DNA from: UBA2357 sp002344625
GTDB taxonomy: Bacteria > Pseudomonadota > Gammaproteobacteria > Burkholderiales > Rhodocyclaceae
Assembly (NCBI GenBank): GCA_937995335.1
Contig: CALKIH010000041.1
Location: 211,709 to 275,708, forward strand
Length of the DNA stretch: 64,000 bases
Direction of reading: 5' to 3'
Positions 35,427 to 44,119 of this stretch are shown piece after piece. Below the pieces are notes generated by a model. The model saw only the letters and a list, made by a program, of their open reading frames with translations. It made no database searches and had not been told where the DNA came from. How positions within the stretch are numbered: the first letter of the stretch is position 1; the number at the start of each line of letters is the position of its first letter. A program made the translations under genes and the position numbers.

Positions 35427-35477
35427 TTGCAATCCTCATTCATCCAATTGGTAAAGCAATTCGCGGGGGTTCGTGGC

Positions 35478-36443
35478 TCACCCGGGACGTTCCCGAAAAA
35501 GGCGCACACCCAGCAGGACGCCGAACACCAGTAGCGCAATGCCGACGATTTCATGCGCGGCCGGCAGGCGCGCATACCAGAAGAACGCGTACAGCAAAGC
35601 CGCCAGCGTTTCGAACACGATGAGCTGCCCGAGCAATACGGCCGGCAAGAGATGGCTGGCCTTGTTCCACAGCAGCGTACCCAGCCACGAAGCCGCAAGC
35701 CCGGTCACCAGCATCAGGCCGACAAACAGCACCGGCTCGGGCCCCAGTGGCCACGCGAAAGCGGTGTCGCCACGGCCGGCAACCGCCGCCCAAACCGCGT
35801 AGGCAGCACCGGTCGACAACGCCAGCGGCAAGGTCGCCAGACCTTGCGCCGTGGCCCACGCCCGCGACATCCCGGGCGGACGCGCCTTCAACCAGCGACT
35901 GTTGCGGATCGGATACCAGGTCCAGCACACCACCGCAAGCACGGCAAGCCCGAGGCCGGCGGCGTAGTCGACGACGGTGCTCGCCGGCACCTCGCCCGCA
36001 TGCGTCGGCCCGAGCTGCACCACCATCAATCCGACGATGATGAGCAGCAGCGGCCACGCCAGCCGCCGCCACTCGAGCGCTTGTTCGACCCGGCCCGCAC
36101 GTCGATCGAGCAGGTTGGCGGTCACGGCGATCACGACCGGCAGCGTACCGATGATGAGCGTCGGCATCGGCGCACCCGCCAGTTGGATCGCACTCGCCAG
36201 AGCCGCGTAGTAGAGGATGTTGCCGATCAGCGAGAGCTTGGCCGCCTCGAACCAGTCCGCCCGCGACAGCTTCGCCAGCGCCACGCGGTCGACCCAGGCC
36301 AAACCCAGCGCCAGGATGCCGAACGCCGTGTAGCGCCCGAACGCCAGCACAACGCCGGGGTAGTCGCCCAGCACCAGCGGCACGAGAAAGACCAGCCCCC
36401 ACAACAGGCCCGCACCGAGCGCGGCCAACACGCCAACCCACAT
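35478..36443 (-). CDS. DMT-superfamily (EamA) transporter
   Basis: A 321-aa inner-membrane protein with about ten transmembrane segments in two EamA-like halves. It is likely to export a metabolite. Characteristic features are the N-terminal GAGLLWGLVFLVP and the second-half LVTGLAASWLGTLLWNKASHLLPAVLLGQLIVFETLAALLYAFF. There is no substrate clue in the sequence. Confidence 0.85.
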   Translation of the reverse strand: MWVGVLAALGAGLLWGLVFLVPLVLGDYPGVVLAFGRYTAFGILALGLAWVDRVALAKLSRADWFEAAKLSLIGNILYYAALASAIQLAGAPMPTLIIGTLPVVIAVTANLLDRRAGRVEQALEWRRLAWPLLLIIVGLMVVQLGPTHAGEVPASTVVDYAAGLGLAVLAVVCWTWYPIRNSRWLKARPPGMSRAWATAQGLATLPLALSTGAAYAVWAAVAGRGDTAFAWPLGPEPVLFVGLMLVTGLAASWLGTLLWNKASHLLPAVLLGQLIVFETLAALLYAFFWYARLPAAHEIVGIALLVFGVLLGVRLFRERPG

Positions 36444-36497
36444 CCGCTGCTCCTGACTCCGGACGAGCGGCGGACGCCGTCATCACGACAACTGGAT

Positions 36498-37355
36498 TCA
36501 ACCCGAAATTGCGGCCCGCATCTCCTGCCGCCCCTCGCGCACGTCCTCCATCAGGGCATCGAGGCGTTCGACCGGCAGCGGGTCGGCCAGCAGGCTTTCC
36601 CAGCGCCCGCGCCGCCCCCCGAGCAGGCTGTCGAAGGGGTTGGGGGACTCGCACGCGAGCGTGGCGGTGAAGACGATGTCAGAGAGCGTGCTTGGCGGCC
36701 AGACGCCACCGTAAGGATCTTCATAGTTGTACGCGTCGAGCACCAGATCGGGCAGCCCGAAATTCTCGAGGATCGCCCGGCCGATCGGGTCGCTCCAGAT
36801 CGCGACGAATTCGCTGAAACGGTCGATATGCTCTTCCATCGCCGGAAACTCGGACGCGCGCGAAACCAGGTAGAACTGCCCGATATCGACCATCATCCCG
36901 GCGAACAGCGCGGTGTCGGCCGGGACCGTCTTCACGTCCCGGGCAATCGCGTGCGCCCAGCAGGCCACATCCACCGAATGCAGCCACACGCCCGCGGCCA
37001 CGATGCGCATGTTGCGCGAGCGATGATCCTGCGCGAGTTGCTCGGCCGCAACCGCGAACGCCACGCTGCGCACCGCCGACACCCCGACCCGCCGCACCGC
37101 GTTGGCGACGTCATCGACGATGCGCCCATACGGGTTCATCGCCAGGGTATTGGCCATGCGCACCAGGCGTGCACTCAGCACCGGTTCGGTCACGATCACG
37201 CGCGCGATCTCGTCCAGCGACGAATCAGGGTCGTCCGCGAGCATCTTGATGCGCAAACTCGCATCGAAGGAGGTCGGGAAATTGAGGCTTCCGGTCTTGA
37301 GCTCGTCTTCTATTCTCGCCCCGAAGGCGGCGGCCTGCGCATCGAAGTCCTGCAT
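36498..37355 (-). CDS. HDOD-domain protein
   Basis: A 285-aa cytoplasmic protein dominated by an HDOD domain, a metal-free relative of HD phosphohydrolases used in signalling and regulation. The HDOD pattern is visible as FPTSFDASLRIKMLADDP, then VIVTEPVLSARLVRMANTLAMNPYGR and DDVANAVRRVGVSAVRSVAFAVAAEQL, followed by ALFAGMMVDIGQFYLVS. The start MQDFDAQAAAFG at 37355 is chosen over an upstream in-frame extension. It is divergent from the TonB receptor, with a 262-base gap. Confidence 0.82.
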   Translation of the reverse strand: MQDFDAQAAAFGARIEDELKTGSLNFPTSFDASLRIKMLADDPDSSLDEIARVIVTEPVLSARLVRMANTLAMNPYGRIVDDVANAVRRVGVSAVRSVAFAVAAEQLAQDHRSRNMRIVAAGVWLHSVDVACWAHAIARDVKTVPADTALFAGMMVDIGQFYLVSRASEFPAMEEHIDRFSEFVAIWSDPIGRAILENFGLPDLVLDAYNYEDPYGGVWPPSTLSDIVFTATLACESPNPFDSLLGGRRGRWESLLADPLPVERLDALMEDVREGRQEMRAAISG

Positions 37356-37508
37356 GACAACCTCCCGCGTGTTTGCTTGACCGGAAGTGTAACGCGCAAG
37401 CGCGATCAAAGGGCGGAGAGCTCGATTCGTTCCGGGTATCACCACGCTCGGCCCGGCGCTTTGTGCGGAGTCCTCCCGTTGTATCCGCGGTACAGCATGT
37501 AACTAGAG

Positions 37509-37527
37509 ATTGCGAATCATTCCTGTT
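37509..37527 (+). promoter_or_regulatory. Fur-like box upstream of the TonB-dependent receptor
   Basis: ATTGCGAATCATTCCTGTT matches the Fur consensus at 11 of 18 positions; the core GCGAATCATT is shared with typical betaproteobacterial Fur sites. It lies about 90 bases before the receptor start. Weaker than the other two Fur-like boxes, but the placement supports it. Confidence 0.5.
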
Positions 37528-37617
37528 TACATTATTGTTCAAATGATGTGCAGCCCTGCCAAACCGCTGCATATCTTTGAATCGACTCAAGCAAATCAAC
37601 ACAAGGACAACCATCAG

Positions 37618-39822
37618 ATGCCTGCCCGTAAGAATCCGTCGCCAGTCGCCGCCCTCGCCAGGGGTGGCAGGAGCCTGCTGAAAAGCCCGCTTCCCTTGCT
37701 CATGCTTGCCGGTCTGCCGGCACATGCGCAGGAGTCGGTCGAACTGCGCGAGGTGGTCGTATCCGCCTCCGGCTTCGAACAGGAGTTGCGGCAGGCACCT
37801 GCCTCGATCAGCGTCGTCACCCGTGAAGATCTCCAGACCCGGCAGTTTCGCGACCTCGCCGAGGCACTCAGGCATGTCGAAGGCGTGGACGTGCGCGGCG
37901 CAACCGGCAAGACCGGCGGCCTGAACATCAGCATCCGTGGCTTGCCCAGCGACTACACCCTGATCCTGATCGATGGGCGCCGCCAGAACGTGGCCGGCGA
38001 CGTCACCCCCAACGGCTTCGGCGATGCGCACACCAGCTTCATGCCGCCGATCTCCGCGATCGAGCGTATCGAAGTGATCCGGGGACCGATGTCCACGCTG
38101 TACGGCTCCGACGCGATCGGCGGCGTGGTCAACATCATCACCCGCAAGGTGGGTACCGAATGGACCGGGACGGCCAGCGTCGATGCCAGCCTCCCCGAAA
38201 ACAGTGACGAGGGCAAGTCTCAGAAGCTCAACCTCTACGCCAGCGGCCCGCTGGTGCAGGACACGCTGGGGCTGTCGCTGCGCGGCAACCTGTTCCGGCG
38301 CGGCGATTCGGATCTCGTGCCGTCCTCAGGCGAAGGCACGATTTCCGCGCGCGGCCCCTCGCCGGTCGAAACGAAGCAACATACGATCGGTGCGAAACTG
38401 ACGTTCACGCCCAACCGCCAGCACGACATATGGCTCGACCTCGATCAGGCCCGTACCCGCTACGAGAACGACGAGTGCCAGCTCGGCACCCTCGACTACA
38501 TCAACTGCACCACCGGCGCGCCCTCATCCACCGCCAGCGGCTACGAGGACCAGTTGCGCTTCAATCGCGACCAGGTCGCGATCGGCCACTCCAGCCGGCT
38601 CGGGATCGGCCTGCTCGAATCGAGCCTGATGCGCACCGTCACCGAGACCATCGGCCGCACCATTCCAACCGCTTCGCGGCCCGCCGGCAGCCCGGACATC
38701 GGTACCCGCCGCGAGCTGGAGACGACCAACATCGTTCTCGACAGCAAGCTGGTCGCCCCGATCGGTGAGGCTCACGTCGTCACCGCGGGGGGTCAATGGT
38801 GGGACGCCGAACTCGTGGACGGCCTGCTGTACGACACGCACGAACAAACCATGTGGGCACTGTTCGGCGAAGACGAGTGGACCATCACCGACTCGCTGAC
38901 GGCCACGTTCGGCCTGCGCTATGACCGACACGACGCGTTCGGCGGCGAAATCAGCCCGCGCGCCTACCTGGTCTGGAACACGACCGACACCTGGACGGTC
39001 AAGGGCGGGGTGAGCCAAGGCTTCAGGGCGCCCCGGCTGAATCAACTCATCGATGGCGTTTCAGGCATCGGCGGACAAGGCACCGTGATTTCGATCGGCA
39101 ACCCCGACCTGAAGCCGGAAACCAGCACCAGCACCGAACTCGGCGCGCTCTACGACAACCTTGCCGGGCTGACTGGCTCGGCCACCCTGTTCCACAACAA
39201 GGTCAAGGACAAGATCGGCTCCGGTGGCGACTGCTCGATTGCGTGGATCTCGAGCTGCGTGGCCAACCCGACCGCAACCTACTCGATCAACAACGACGAA
39301 GGTTCGACCTGGGGTGTGGAACTCGCGACCCGGATTCCGCTGGCCGAACGCTGGTCGCTGAACATGAACTACACCTACACCGACAGCGAACTGATCCAGG
39401 ATGGCCACAAGAACGGCCAGCTGAGCGACACCGCGGACCACATCGCCAACGCCCAGTTGCGCTGGGATGCGACCGATCGCTACAGCCTGTGGTTCCGCGG
39501 CGAGTACCGTGGCGAAAGCCGCCGCTTCGATGGCGATCCGGCGAACCTGACCGGCAACAACCGGCTCGAGTACGACGCGCTCGGCGATCTCAGGGGCTAT
39601 GCGCTGTGGCACCTCGGTGGCGTCTATCGGGTGAACAAGGACATCACGGTCAACGCCAACATCTTCAACCTGTTCGACAAGGACTTCCTCAAGTTCAACC
39701 AGTGGACGAACCTGGCCGGCGATACGGTCTGGGGTAGTCCGTACGTGAAATCGACGGCCGCCACCAAGGGCACGCTGCCCGCCGGGCGTACCCTGTGGAT
39801 TTCGGCAAGTATGAACTTCTGA
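37618..39822 (+). CDS. TonB-dependent outer-membrane receptor (CirA/FepA-like)
   Basis: A 734-aa TonB-dependent transporter. A signal peptide ends near AHAQES. The TonB-box-like segment ELREVVVSAS is at the mature N-terminus, followed by the plug (QAPASISVVTREDLQTRQFRDLAEAL, then ERIEVIRGPMSTLYGSDAIGGVVNIITRK). A 22-strand-type barrel ends with RTLWISASMNF. The plug resembles catecholate/colicin I receptors such as CirA. AAGGA precedes ATG 37618. A Fur-like box upstream and the reductase-like genes downstream suggest ferric siderophore uptake. The ligand is unknown. Confidence 0.92.
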   Translation: MPARKNPSPVAALARGGRSLLKSPLPLLMLAGLPAHAQESVELREVVVSASGFEQELRQAPASISVVTREDLQTRQFRDLAEALRHVEGVDVRGATGKTGGLNISIRGLPSDYTLILIDGRRQNVAGDVTPNGFGDAHTSFMPPISAIERIEVIRGPMSTLYGSDAIGGVVNIITRKVGTEWTGTASVDASLPENSDEGKSQKLNLYASGPLVQDTLGLSLRGNLFRRGDSDLVPSSGEGTISARGPSPVETKQHTIGAKLTFTPNRQHDIWLDLDQARTRYENDECQLGTLDYINCTTGAPSSTASGYEDQLRFNRDQVAIGHSSRLGIGLLESSLMRTVTETIGRTIPTASRPAGSPDIGTRRELETTNIVLDSKLVAPIGEAHVVTAGGQWWDAELVDGLLYDTHEQTMWALFGEDEWTITDSLTATFGLRYDRHDAFGGEISPRAYLVWNTTDTWTVKGGVSQGFRAPRLNQLIDGVSGIGGQGTVISIGNPDLKPETSTSTELGALYDNLAGLTGSATLFHNKVKDKIGSGGDCSIAWISSCVANPTATYSINNDEGSTWGVELATRIPLAERWSLNMNYTYTDSELIQDGHKNGQLSDTADHIANAQLRWDATDRYSLWFRGEYRGESRRFDGDPANLTGNNRLEYDALGDLRGYALWHLGGVYRVNKDITVNANIFNLFDKDFLKFNQWTNLAGDTVWGSPYVKSTAATKGTLPAGRTLWISASMNF

Positions 39823-39832
39823 TCGAGGCACA

Positions 39833-39863
39833 TGACGGTTCGGCCCGACAAGCCGGACCGTCA
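39833..39863 (+). terminator. Hairpin after the TonB receptor gene
   Basis: A 12-bp stem with one wobble pair (39833-39844 with 39852-39863, loop CCGACAA) lies ten bases after the receptor stop. There is no clear U tract, so it may attenuate rather than terminate. Confidence 0.45.
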
Positions 39864-39962
39864 CGCCGCAAGGACAGCAGGGGCGGCACATTCGCCCCGT
39901 GCATGTACAAAACACTACAAATCCCGGCCGGTGCACCCATTTTTGCGGATCGTCCCCGCTTC

Positions 39963-39968
39963 TATAAT
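39963..39968 (+). promoter_or_regulatory. -10 element for the PepSY-TM gene (candidate)
   Basis: A perfect TATAAT lies about 95 bases before the PepSY-TM gene. The -35 region 17 bases upstream (TTTTTG) is poor, so an activator may be needed. Confidence 0.35.
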
Positions 39969-40062
39969 CGCTCCGCTCTTCCCTGACCCTCGGGCCCCAG
40001 AATCTGTTCAAACCCCGCACAGAGCCCGTGCGCTCACCCCGTGACCACCAAGCCCGTTCCTG

Positions 40063-40752
40063 ATGCCGACCTACGCCCCGCCACAACTTCAGCAGTCGCA
40101 GCCCGGCCCGCATCAACCCGGCGCGAACACGGCACCGGACAAGCGCAAGCGAAGTGCCTCGTGGCTCAAGACCCTGCATCAGTGGCACTGGATCAGTTCG
40201 GCGATCTGCCTGTTCGGTATGCTGCTGTTCGCCATAACCGGTATCACCCTCAACCATTCGGGCGCGATCGAGGCCAAGCCGAGCACGGATAGCCGCATCG
40301 CGACGCTCAGCCCCGCCCTGCTCGACGAACTCAAGACCAGGCAACTGGACGGCGAGGCGCCCTTACCCGCCAGCCTGCGTAGCTGGCTGCAGCGCGAGCT
40401 GCGGCTGCGCATCGGCTCGGACCAGGCCGAGTGGAGCCAGGACGAAATCTACCTACCCCTGCCGAAACCCGGCGGCGACGCCTGGCTCAGGCTGGATCTC
40501 GCCTCGGGCGAAGTCGAATACGAGCTGACCGATCGAGGCTGGGTCGCGTGGGCGAACGACCTGCACAAGGGTCGCAACACCGGTACCGCGTGGAGCTGGT
40601 TCATCGACGTGTTCGCGGTCGCCTGCGTGGTGTTCTCGATCACCGGCCTGCTGATACTGCAGGTCCATGCCGCAAACCGGCCCGCCGTGTGGCCCACCGT
40701 AGGGCTTGGCGTACTCATCCCGGTGCTGATCGCACTGCTCTTCATCCATTGA
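40063..40752 (+). CDS. PepSY-associated transmembrane protein (small PepSY_TM)
   Basis: A 229-aa inner-membrane protein. A basic N-terminal region leads to HQWHWISSAICLFGMLLFAITGITLNHSG, the PepSY_TM first-helix pattern with conserved His residues that could bind haem b. A periplasmic loop of about 100 residues follows, then ANDLHKGRNTGTAWSWFIDVFAVACVVFSITGLLI and a last helix ending FIH. PepSY_TM proteins are thought to move electrons across the membrane, often to reduce ferric siderophores. The linked receptor, DUF2271, DUF4198 and flavoreductase support such a role. Confidence 0.82.
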   Translation: MPTYAPPQLQQSQPGPHQPGANTAPDKRKRSASWLKTLHQWHWISSAICLFGMLLFAITGITLNHSGAIEAKPSTDSRIATLSPALLDELKTRQLDGEAPLPASLRSWLQRELRLRIGSDQAEWSQDEIYLPLPKPGGDAWLRLDLASGEVEYELTDRGWVAWANDLHKGRNTGTAWSWFIDVFAVACVVFSITGLLILQVHAANRPAVWPTVGLGVLIPVLIALLFIH

Positions 40753-40769
40753 TCAATACGGAGTCATCG

Positions 40770-41282
40770 ATGCACAAGCCCCTGCTATTCACGCTCGGAC
40801 TGCTCACGGCCGCCCCCGGACTCGCTGCGAGCATCGAGGTGGAGGTCGAACTGCCCAAATTCGACGTTGCCGACTACCGCCGCCCATACGTCGCGATCTG
40901 GCTCGAGCGCCCCGACAACTCGGTCGCGGCCAATCTCGCGGTCTGGTACGACGCCAAGATGCGCAACGACGAAGGCAGCAAATGGCTCAAGGACATGCGC
41001 CAGTGGTGGCGCCGCACCGGGCGCTCGCTCGAGCTGCCGATCGACGGCGTCACCAGCGCCACACGCCACCCGGGGCAGCACACGCTCAAGTTCTCGGCCG
41101 GCGAGGCGCCGCTGGGCGAGTTGGCCGCCGGCGAGTATCGCCTGCTGGTCGAGGCGGCGCGCGAACATGGCGGACGCGAGTTGCTGAGCCTCCCGCTGCA
41201 GTGGCCGCCCACGGCCGACGCCCGCAGCGAAGTCCGCGGCGAGCACGAACTCGGCACCGTCTCGTTGCAGTTGCGCCCCTGA
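40770..41282 (+). CDS. DUF2271 periplasmic protein with a flavinylation-like motif
   Basis: A 170-aa secreted protein with a signal peptide ending near LAASIE. It matches DUF2271: RRPYVAIWLERPDNSVAANLAVWYD, then WLKDMRQWWRR. DGVTSATRHPG (motif Asp92 to Thr98, D-x-x-T-S-A-T) resembles the ApbE target motif of FMN-binding proteins, where FMN is attached to the Thr. If modified, the protein would be a periplasmic flavin electron carrier. It sits 17 bases after the PepSY-TM gene. No apbE gene is visible in this window. Confidence 0.78.
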   Translation: MHKPLLFTLGLLTAAPGLAASIEVEVELPKFDVADYRRPYVAIWLERPDNSVAANLAVWYDAKMRNDEGSKWLKDMRQWWRRTGRSLELPIDGVTSATRHPGQHTLKFSAGEAPLGELAAGEYRLLVEAAREHGGRELLSLPLQWPPTADARSEVRGEHELGTVSLQLRP

Positions 41283-41316
41283 TCATCCAGAAACACCCGG
41301 CCAAGGAGCCCCCCCA

Positions 41317-42120
41317 ATGACCATCCGCAAACCCATCGCCCTCGCAGCATTCGCCCTCTGCCTCGCCGCCCCGTTCGCCAAGGCCCACGAAGTCTGGCTG
41401 CTGCCGTCTTCGACGGTCCTCTCCAGCACCGGCTACATCACCGTTGACGGCGCCGTGTCGAACGATTTGTTCTACTTCAACTATCGCCCGATGGCGATCC
41501 GCGACAACCTGTTCATCACCGCCCCCGACGGCAGCGCGGTGCAGCCCGAGAACATGACCCGCAGCGAATTGCGCACGGCGTTCGACGCGAACCTGACCCA
41601 ACCCGGCACCTACCGCCTGGCGGCGGTGAACTCGGGCGTGATGGCAAGCTGGAAGGAAGGCGGCGAGACCAAGCGCTGGCGCGGCACCCAGAGCGAACTG
41701 GCGACGAACGTGCCGGCCAACGCCGCCGAATTGACGGTGCGCGAAGGGGTTTCGCGGGTCGAGACCTTCGTCACGGTGGGCAAGCCGACCACGATCGTGC
41801 CGACCGGTGAAGGCCTGGAGCTGGCGCCGGTCACCCATCCCAACGATTTGTACGCGGGCGAAGCCGCGACCCTGGGCTTCACGATCAACGGCAAGCCCGC
41901 ACCCGGCGTCGAGGTCATCCTGATTCCCGGTGGCACCCGTTATCGCGACCAACTCGCCAAAGTCGAACTCGTCACCAATGCACAAGGGCAGGTCACCTAC
42001 ACCTGGCCCAGCGCGGGCTTCTACTACCTGAAGGCGGGCGTCAACGACACCAATACCAGCGCCGGCAACGTCGAGCGCCGCCTGTCGTATACCGCGACCC
42101 TGGAAGTCCTGGCGCAGTAA
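41317..42120 (+). CDS. DUF4198 periplasmic protein
   Basis: A 267-aa secreted protein with a signal peptide ending at KAHE. It has the DUF4198 start HEVWLLPSSTVLSS and two Ig-like beta-sandwich parts, the second around APGVEVILIPGGTRYRDQ and YTWPSAGFYYLKAG. DUF4198 proteins often accompany metal and TonB systems; NikM/CbiK-like relatives bind metal through the N-terminal His after signal cleavage, and His24 here would be so exposed. It is in the operon with DUF2271 and PepSY-TM. Exact role unknown. Confidence 0.8.
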   Translation: MTIRKPIALAAFALCLAAPFAKAHEVWLLPSSTVLSSTGYITVDGAVSNDLFYFNYRPMAIRDNLFITAPDGSAVQPENMTRSELRTAFDANLTQPGTYRLAAVNSGVMASWKEGGETKRWRGTQSELATNVPANAAELTVREGVSRVETFVTVGKPTTIVPTGEGLELAPVTHPNDLYAGEAATLGFTINGKPAPGVEVILIPGGTRYRDQLAKVELVTNAQGQVTYTWPSAGFYYLKAGVNDTNTSAGNVERRLSYTATLEVLAQ

Positions 42121-42181
42121 TGGCGGGCGCTCGATCCGCCGGAAGCCGGCTGCACCTGCGGACGACCGGGCCAGGGCTGCG

Positions 42182-43552
42182 ATGATCGCCCTCGAAGCAC
42201 CCAGGCTCGCCGGCGCCGGCGTGGCGCTGATCGCCTATGCGGCGCTGTGTGCCCGCGCCTGGCGCATTCACCGTGGGCGCGCGTCGCCCGTGGCCGACGC
42301 GTCCGGCGCCGCGGTCCTGGTCGCGTTTGCCAGCCAGACGGGGTTTGCGCAGTCGCTGGCCGAAGAGACCGCCCGCGCGATCGAGGCAGCGGGGGTCAGC
42401 GTCTGCCTGCAGCCGCTGGACGCGATCGACGCCGATCGGCTCGCGGCCTGCGCCTACGCATTGTTCATCGTCAGCACCTGCGGCGAGGGCAACGCCCCGG
42501 ACAACGCCGCCCGCTTCGCCGACCGGTCGATGGCGACACCGCTCGCACTGCCGGACCTGCGCTACGGCGTGCTGGCGCTCGGCGATCGCGCCTATACGCA
42601 CTATTGCGCCTTCGGGCGCGATCTCGACCAGTGGCTGGGCGATTGCGGCGCCAAGCCGCTGTTTCCGCGCATCGACCTGAACGGTGCCGATGGCGATGCC
42701 CTGGAGGCGTGGCGCCACCGCGTGGCGCGGCTCGCCGGCATTGCCGAACCCTACCGCGCGGCCGAAACCACCTTGAGCGACTGGCGATTGCGCGACAGCC
42801 GCCGCCTCAACCCGGGCAGCGCGGGTGCCGCGGTACACCTGGTCGAGTTCGAGGCGCTGCCGCCTGCCGACCGCCACATCGACGCCGCCCTGCCGGCGTG
42901 GCAACCGGGCGATCTGCTCGAGGTACACCCGCCTCCCGACATCACGACGCCACGCCTGTACTCGATCGCCTCGCTGCCTGAAGACGGGCGCGTGCAGCTT
43001 CTGGTGCGAAGTGTGCAGAGCGCCGACGGCTCACCGGGCCGGATGTCGGGTCTGCTCAACGATCCCGCCGCGGCCGGCCGGATCTTCCGGGGCCGCATCC
43101 GGCCACATCACAATTTCCGGCTGGACGACAATGCCGCCCGACCCCTGATCCTGATCGGCAACGGCACCGGCCTGGCCGGCCTGATCGCCCACCTGCGCCA
43201 TCGCTGCCGGCGCGGCGACGGGCGCAACTGGCTGATCTTCGGCGAGCGCAACGCCGCACACGACGACCATTTCGGCCCCGAGCTCGACGCCTTCGAGCGC
43301 GCCGGCCTGCTCGCCCGCCGCGACCGGGTCTTTTCCCGCGATCACGAGACACCCGGCGAATACGTGCAACACCGGCTGGCGCGCGCAGGCGCAACCTTGC
43401 GCGAGTGGATCGCCGGCGGCGCGGCGATCTATGTCTGCGGCAGCGCCACCGGCATGGGGCCGGCGGTCCACCAGGTCCTGATCGACATACTCGGCGACGA
43501 CGCGGTCACCGAGCTCCGGCACGCGGGCCGTTATCGGCGCGATGTCTATTGA
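42182..43552 (+). CDS. Membrane-anchored flavodoxin/FAD/NAD(P)H reductase (CysJ-like)
   Basis: A 456-aa diflavin reductase resembling the flavoprotein of sulfite reductase but with an N-terminal membrane helix (about 7-24). A flavodoxin domain follows (ASQTGFAQSLAEETARAIEAAG; STCGEGNAPDNA). The FAD domain carries RLYSIASLPEDG and the NAD(P) domain GNGTGLAGL and CGSATGMGPAVHQVL, ending in Tyr (RYRRDVY). It would take electrons from NADPH and pass them to the membrane partner, most likely the PepSY-TM protein, for ferric reduction. No sulfite reductase hemoprotein is near. Confidence 0.85.
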   Translation: MIALEAPRLAGAGVALIAYAALCARAWRIHRGRASPVADASGAAVLVAFASQTGFAQSLAEETARAIEAAGVSVCLQPLDAIDADRLAACAYALFIVSTCGEGNAPDNAARFADRSMATPLALPDLRYGVLALGDRAYTHYCAFGRDLDQWLGDCGAKPLFPRIDLNGADGDALEAWRHRVARLAGIAEPYRAAETTLSDWRLRDSRRLNPGSAGAAVHLVEFEALPPADRHIDAALPAWQPGDLLEVHPPPDITTPRLYSIASLPEDGRVQLLVRSVQSADGSPGRMSGLLNDPAAAGRIFRGRIRPHHNFRLDDNAARPLILIGNGTGLAGLIAHLRHRCRRGDGRNWLIFGERNAAHDDHFGPELDAFERAGLLARRDRVFSRDHETPGEYVQHRLARAGATLREWIAGGAAIYVCGSATGMGPAVHQVLIDILGDDAVTELRHAGRYRRDVY

Positions 43553-43646
43553 ACCGAACGCGCAACGCTACCGCGGCGCGGGCGGCCCCCGCCGAACCGC
43601 GTCCCTCACCGAACAACCCGATCCCTCATCAGCAACAGGAGTTTCC

Positions 43647-44030
43647 ATGAAAAGCAGCTTCGCATGCATCGCCCTCTCCGCCGCCATCGCTTTCGCCTTG
43701 CCGGCTCACGCCGCCGAGCCGCGACCGGACCGGGTCGATCACTTCCAGGCCAAGCAGGCCGACAACGTGGCGGAAGCCGTCGCCAACCTGCGCGAAGCGA
43801 ACGCGAAACTCGCCGAGCTGCTTGCGGGCGACGTGAACGACTACGCGATGCAGGACATCCACAGTCTGAGCTACACCGTGGAAGAATCGCTCGCGCGCAT
43901 CATCGACGAACTGAAGATGTTGCTGGACACCGCGGGCGACATGCACTTCGCCACCGAAGGCCTGAAGCGCGACGCGGTCATCGACTACGGCGACGCCTAC
44001 CTGTCCGGCGTGCGCAAGATCATCGACTGA
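43647..44030 (+). CDS. Small secreted protein (DUF6746-like)
   Basis: A 127-aa protein with a signal peptide ending near PAHAAEP. The mature part is predicted helical: RPDRVDHFQAKQADNVAEAVANLREANAKLAELLAGD, then DIHSLSYTVEESLARIIDEL. This matches a family I recall as DUF6746, always small and periplasmic. It is the last gene of the iron reduction cluster, 94 bases after the reductase. The helical pattern with many His/Asp/Glu could bind a metal or a haem partner, but that is inference. Confidence 0.7.
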   Translation: MKSSFACIALSAAIAFALPAHAAEPRPDRVDHFQAKQADNVAEAVANLREANAKLAELLAGDVNDYAMQDIHSLSYTVEESLARIIDELKMLLDTAGDMHFATEGLKRDAVIDYGDAYLSGVRKIID

Positions 44031-44046
44031 GGACACCCGAGAAGGA

Positions 44047-44102
44047 CTGCCCGGCATGCTCGACCGGGCAGTGATACGGGGCCTCCGCACCGGGAGGCCC
44101 CG
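44047..44102. terminator. Tandem hairpins between convergent genes
   Basis: CTGCCCGG/CCGGGCAG (44047-44054/44064-44071) and a 10-bp stem (44077-44086/44093-44102) lie between the DUF6746-like gene and katG, which converge. Neither has a strong U tract; together they could end both transcripts. Confidence 0.5.
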
Positions 44103-44119
44103 CACGACCCTCACTGCTA

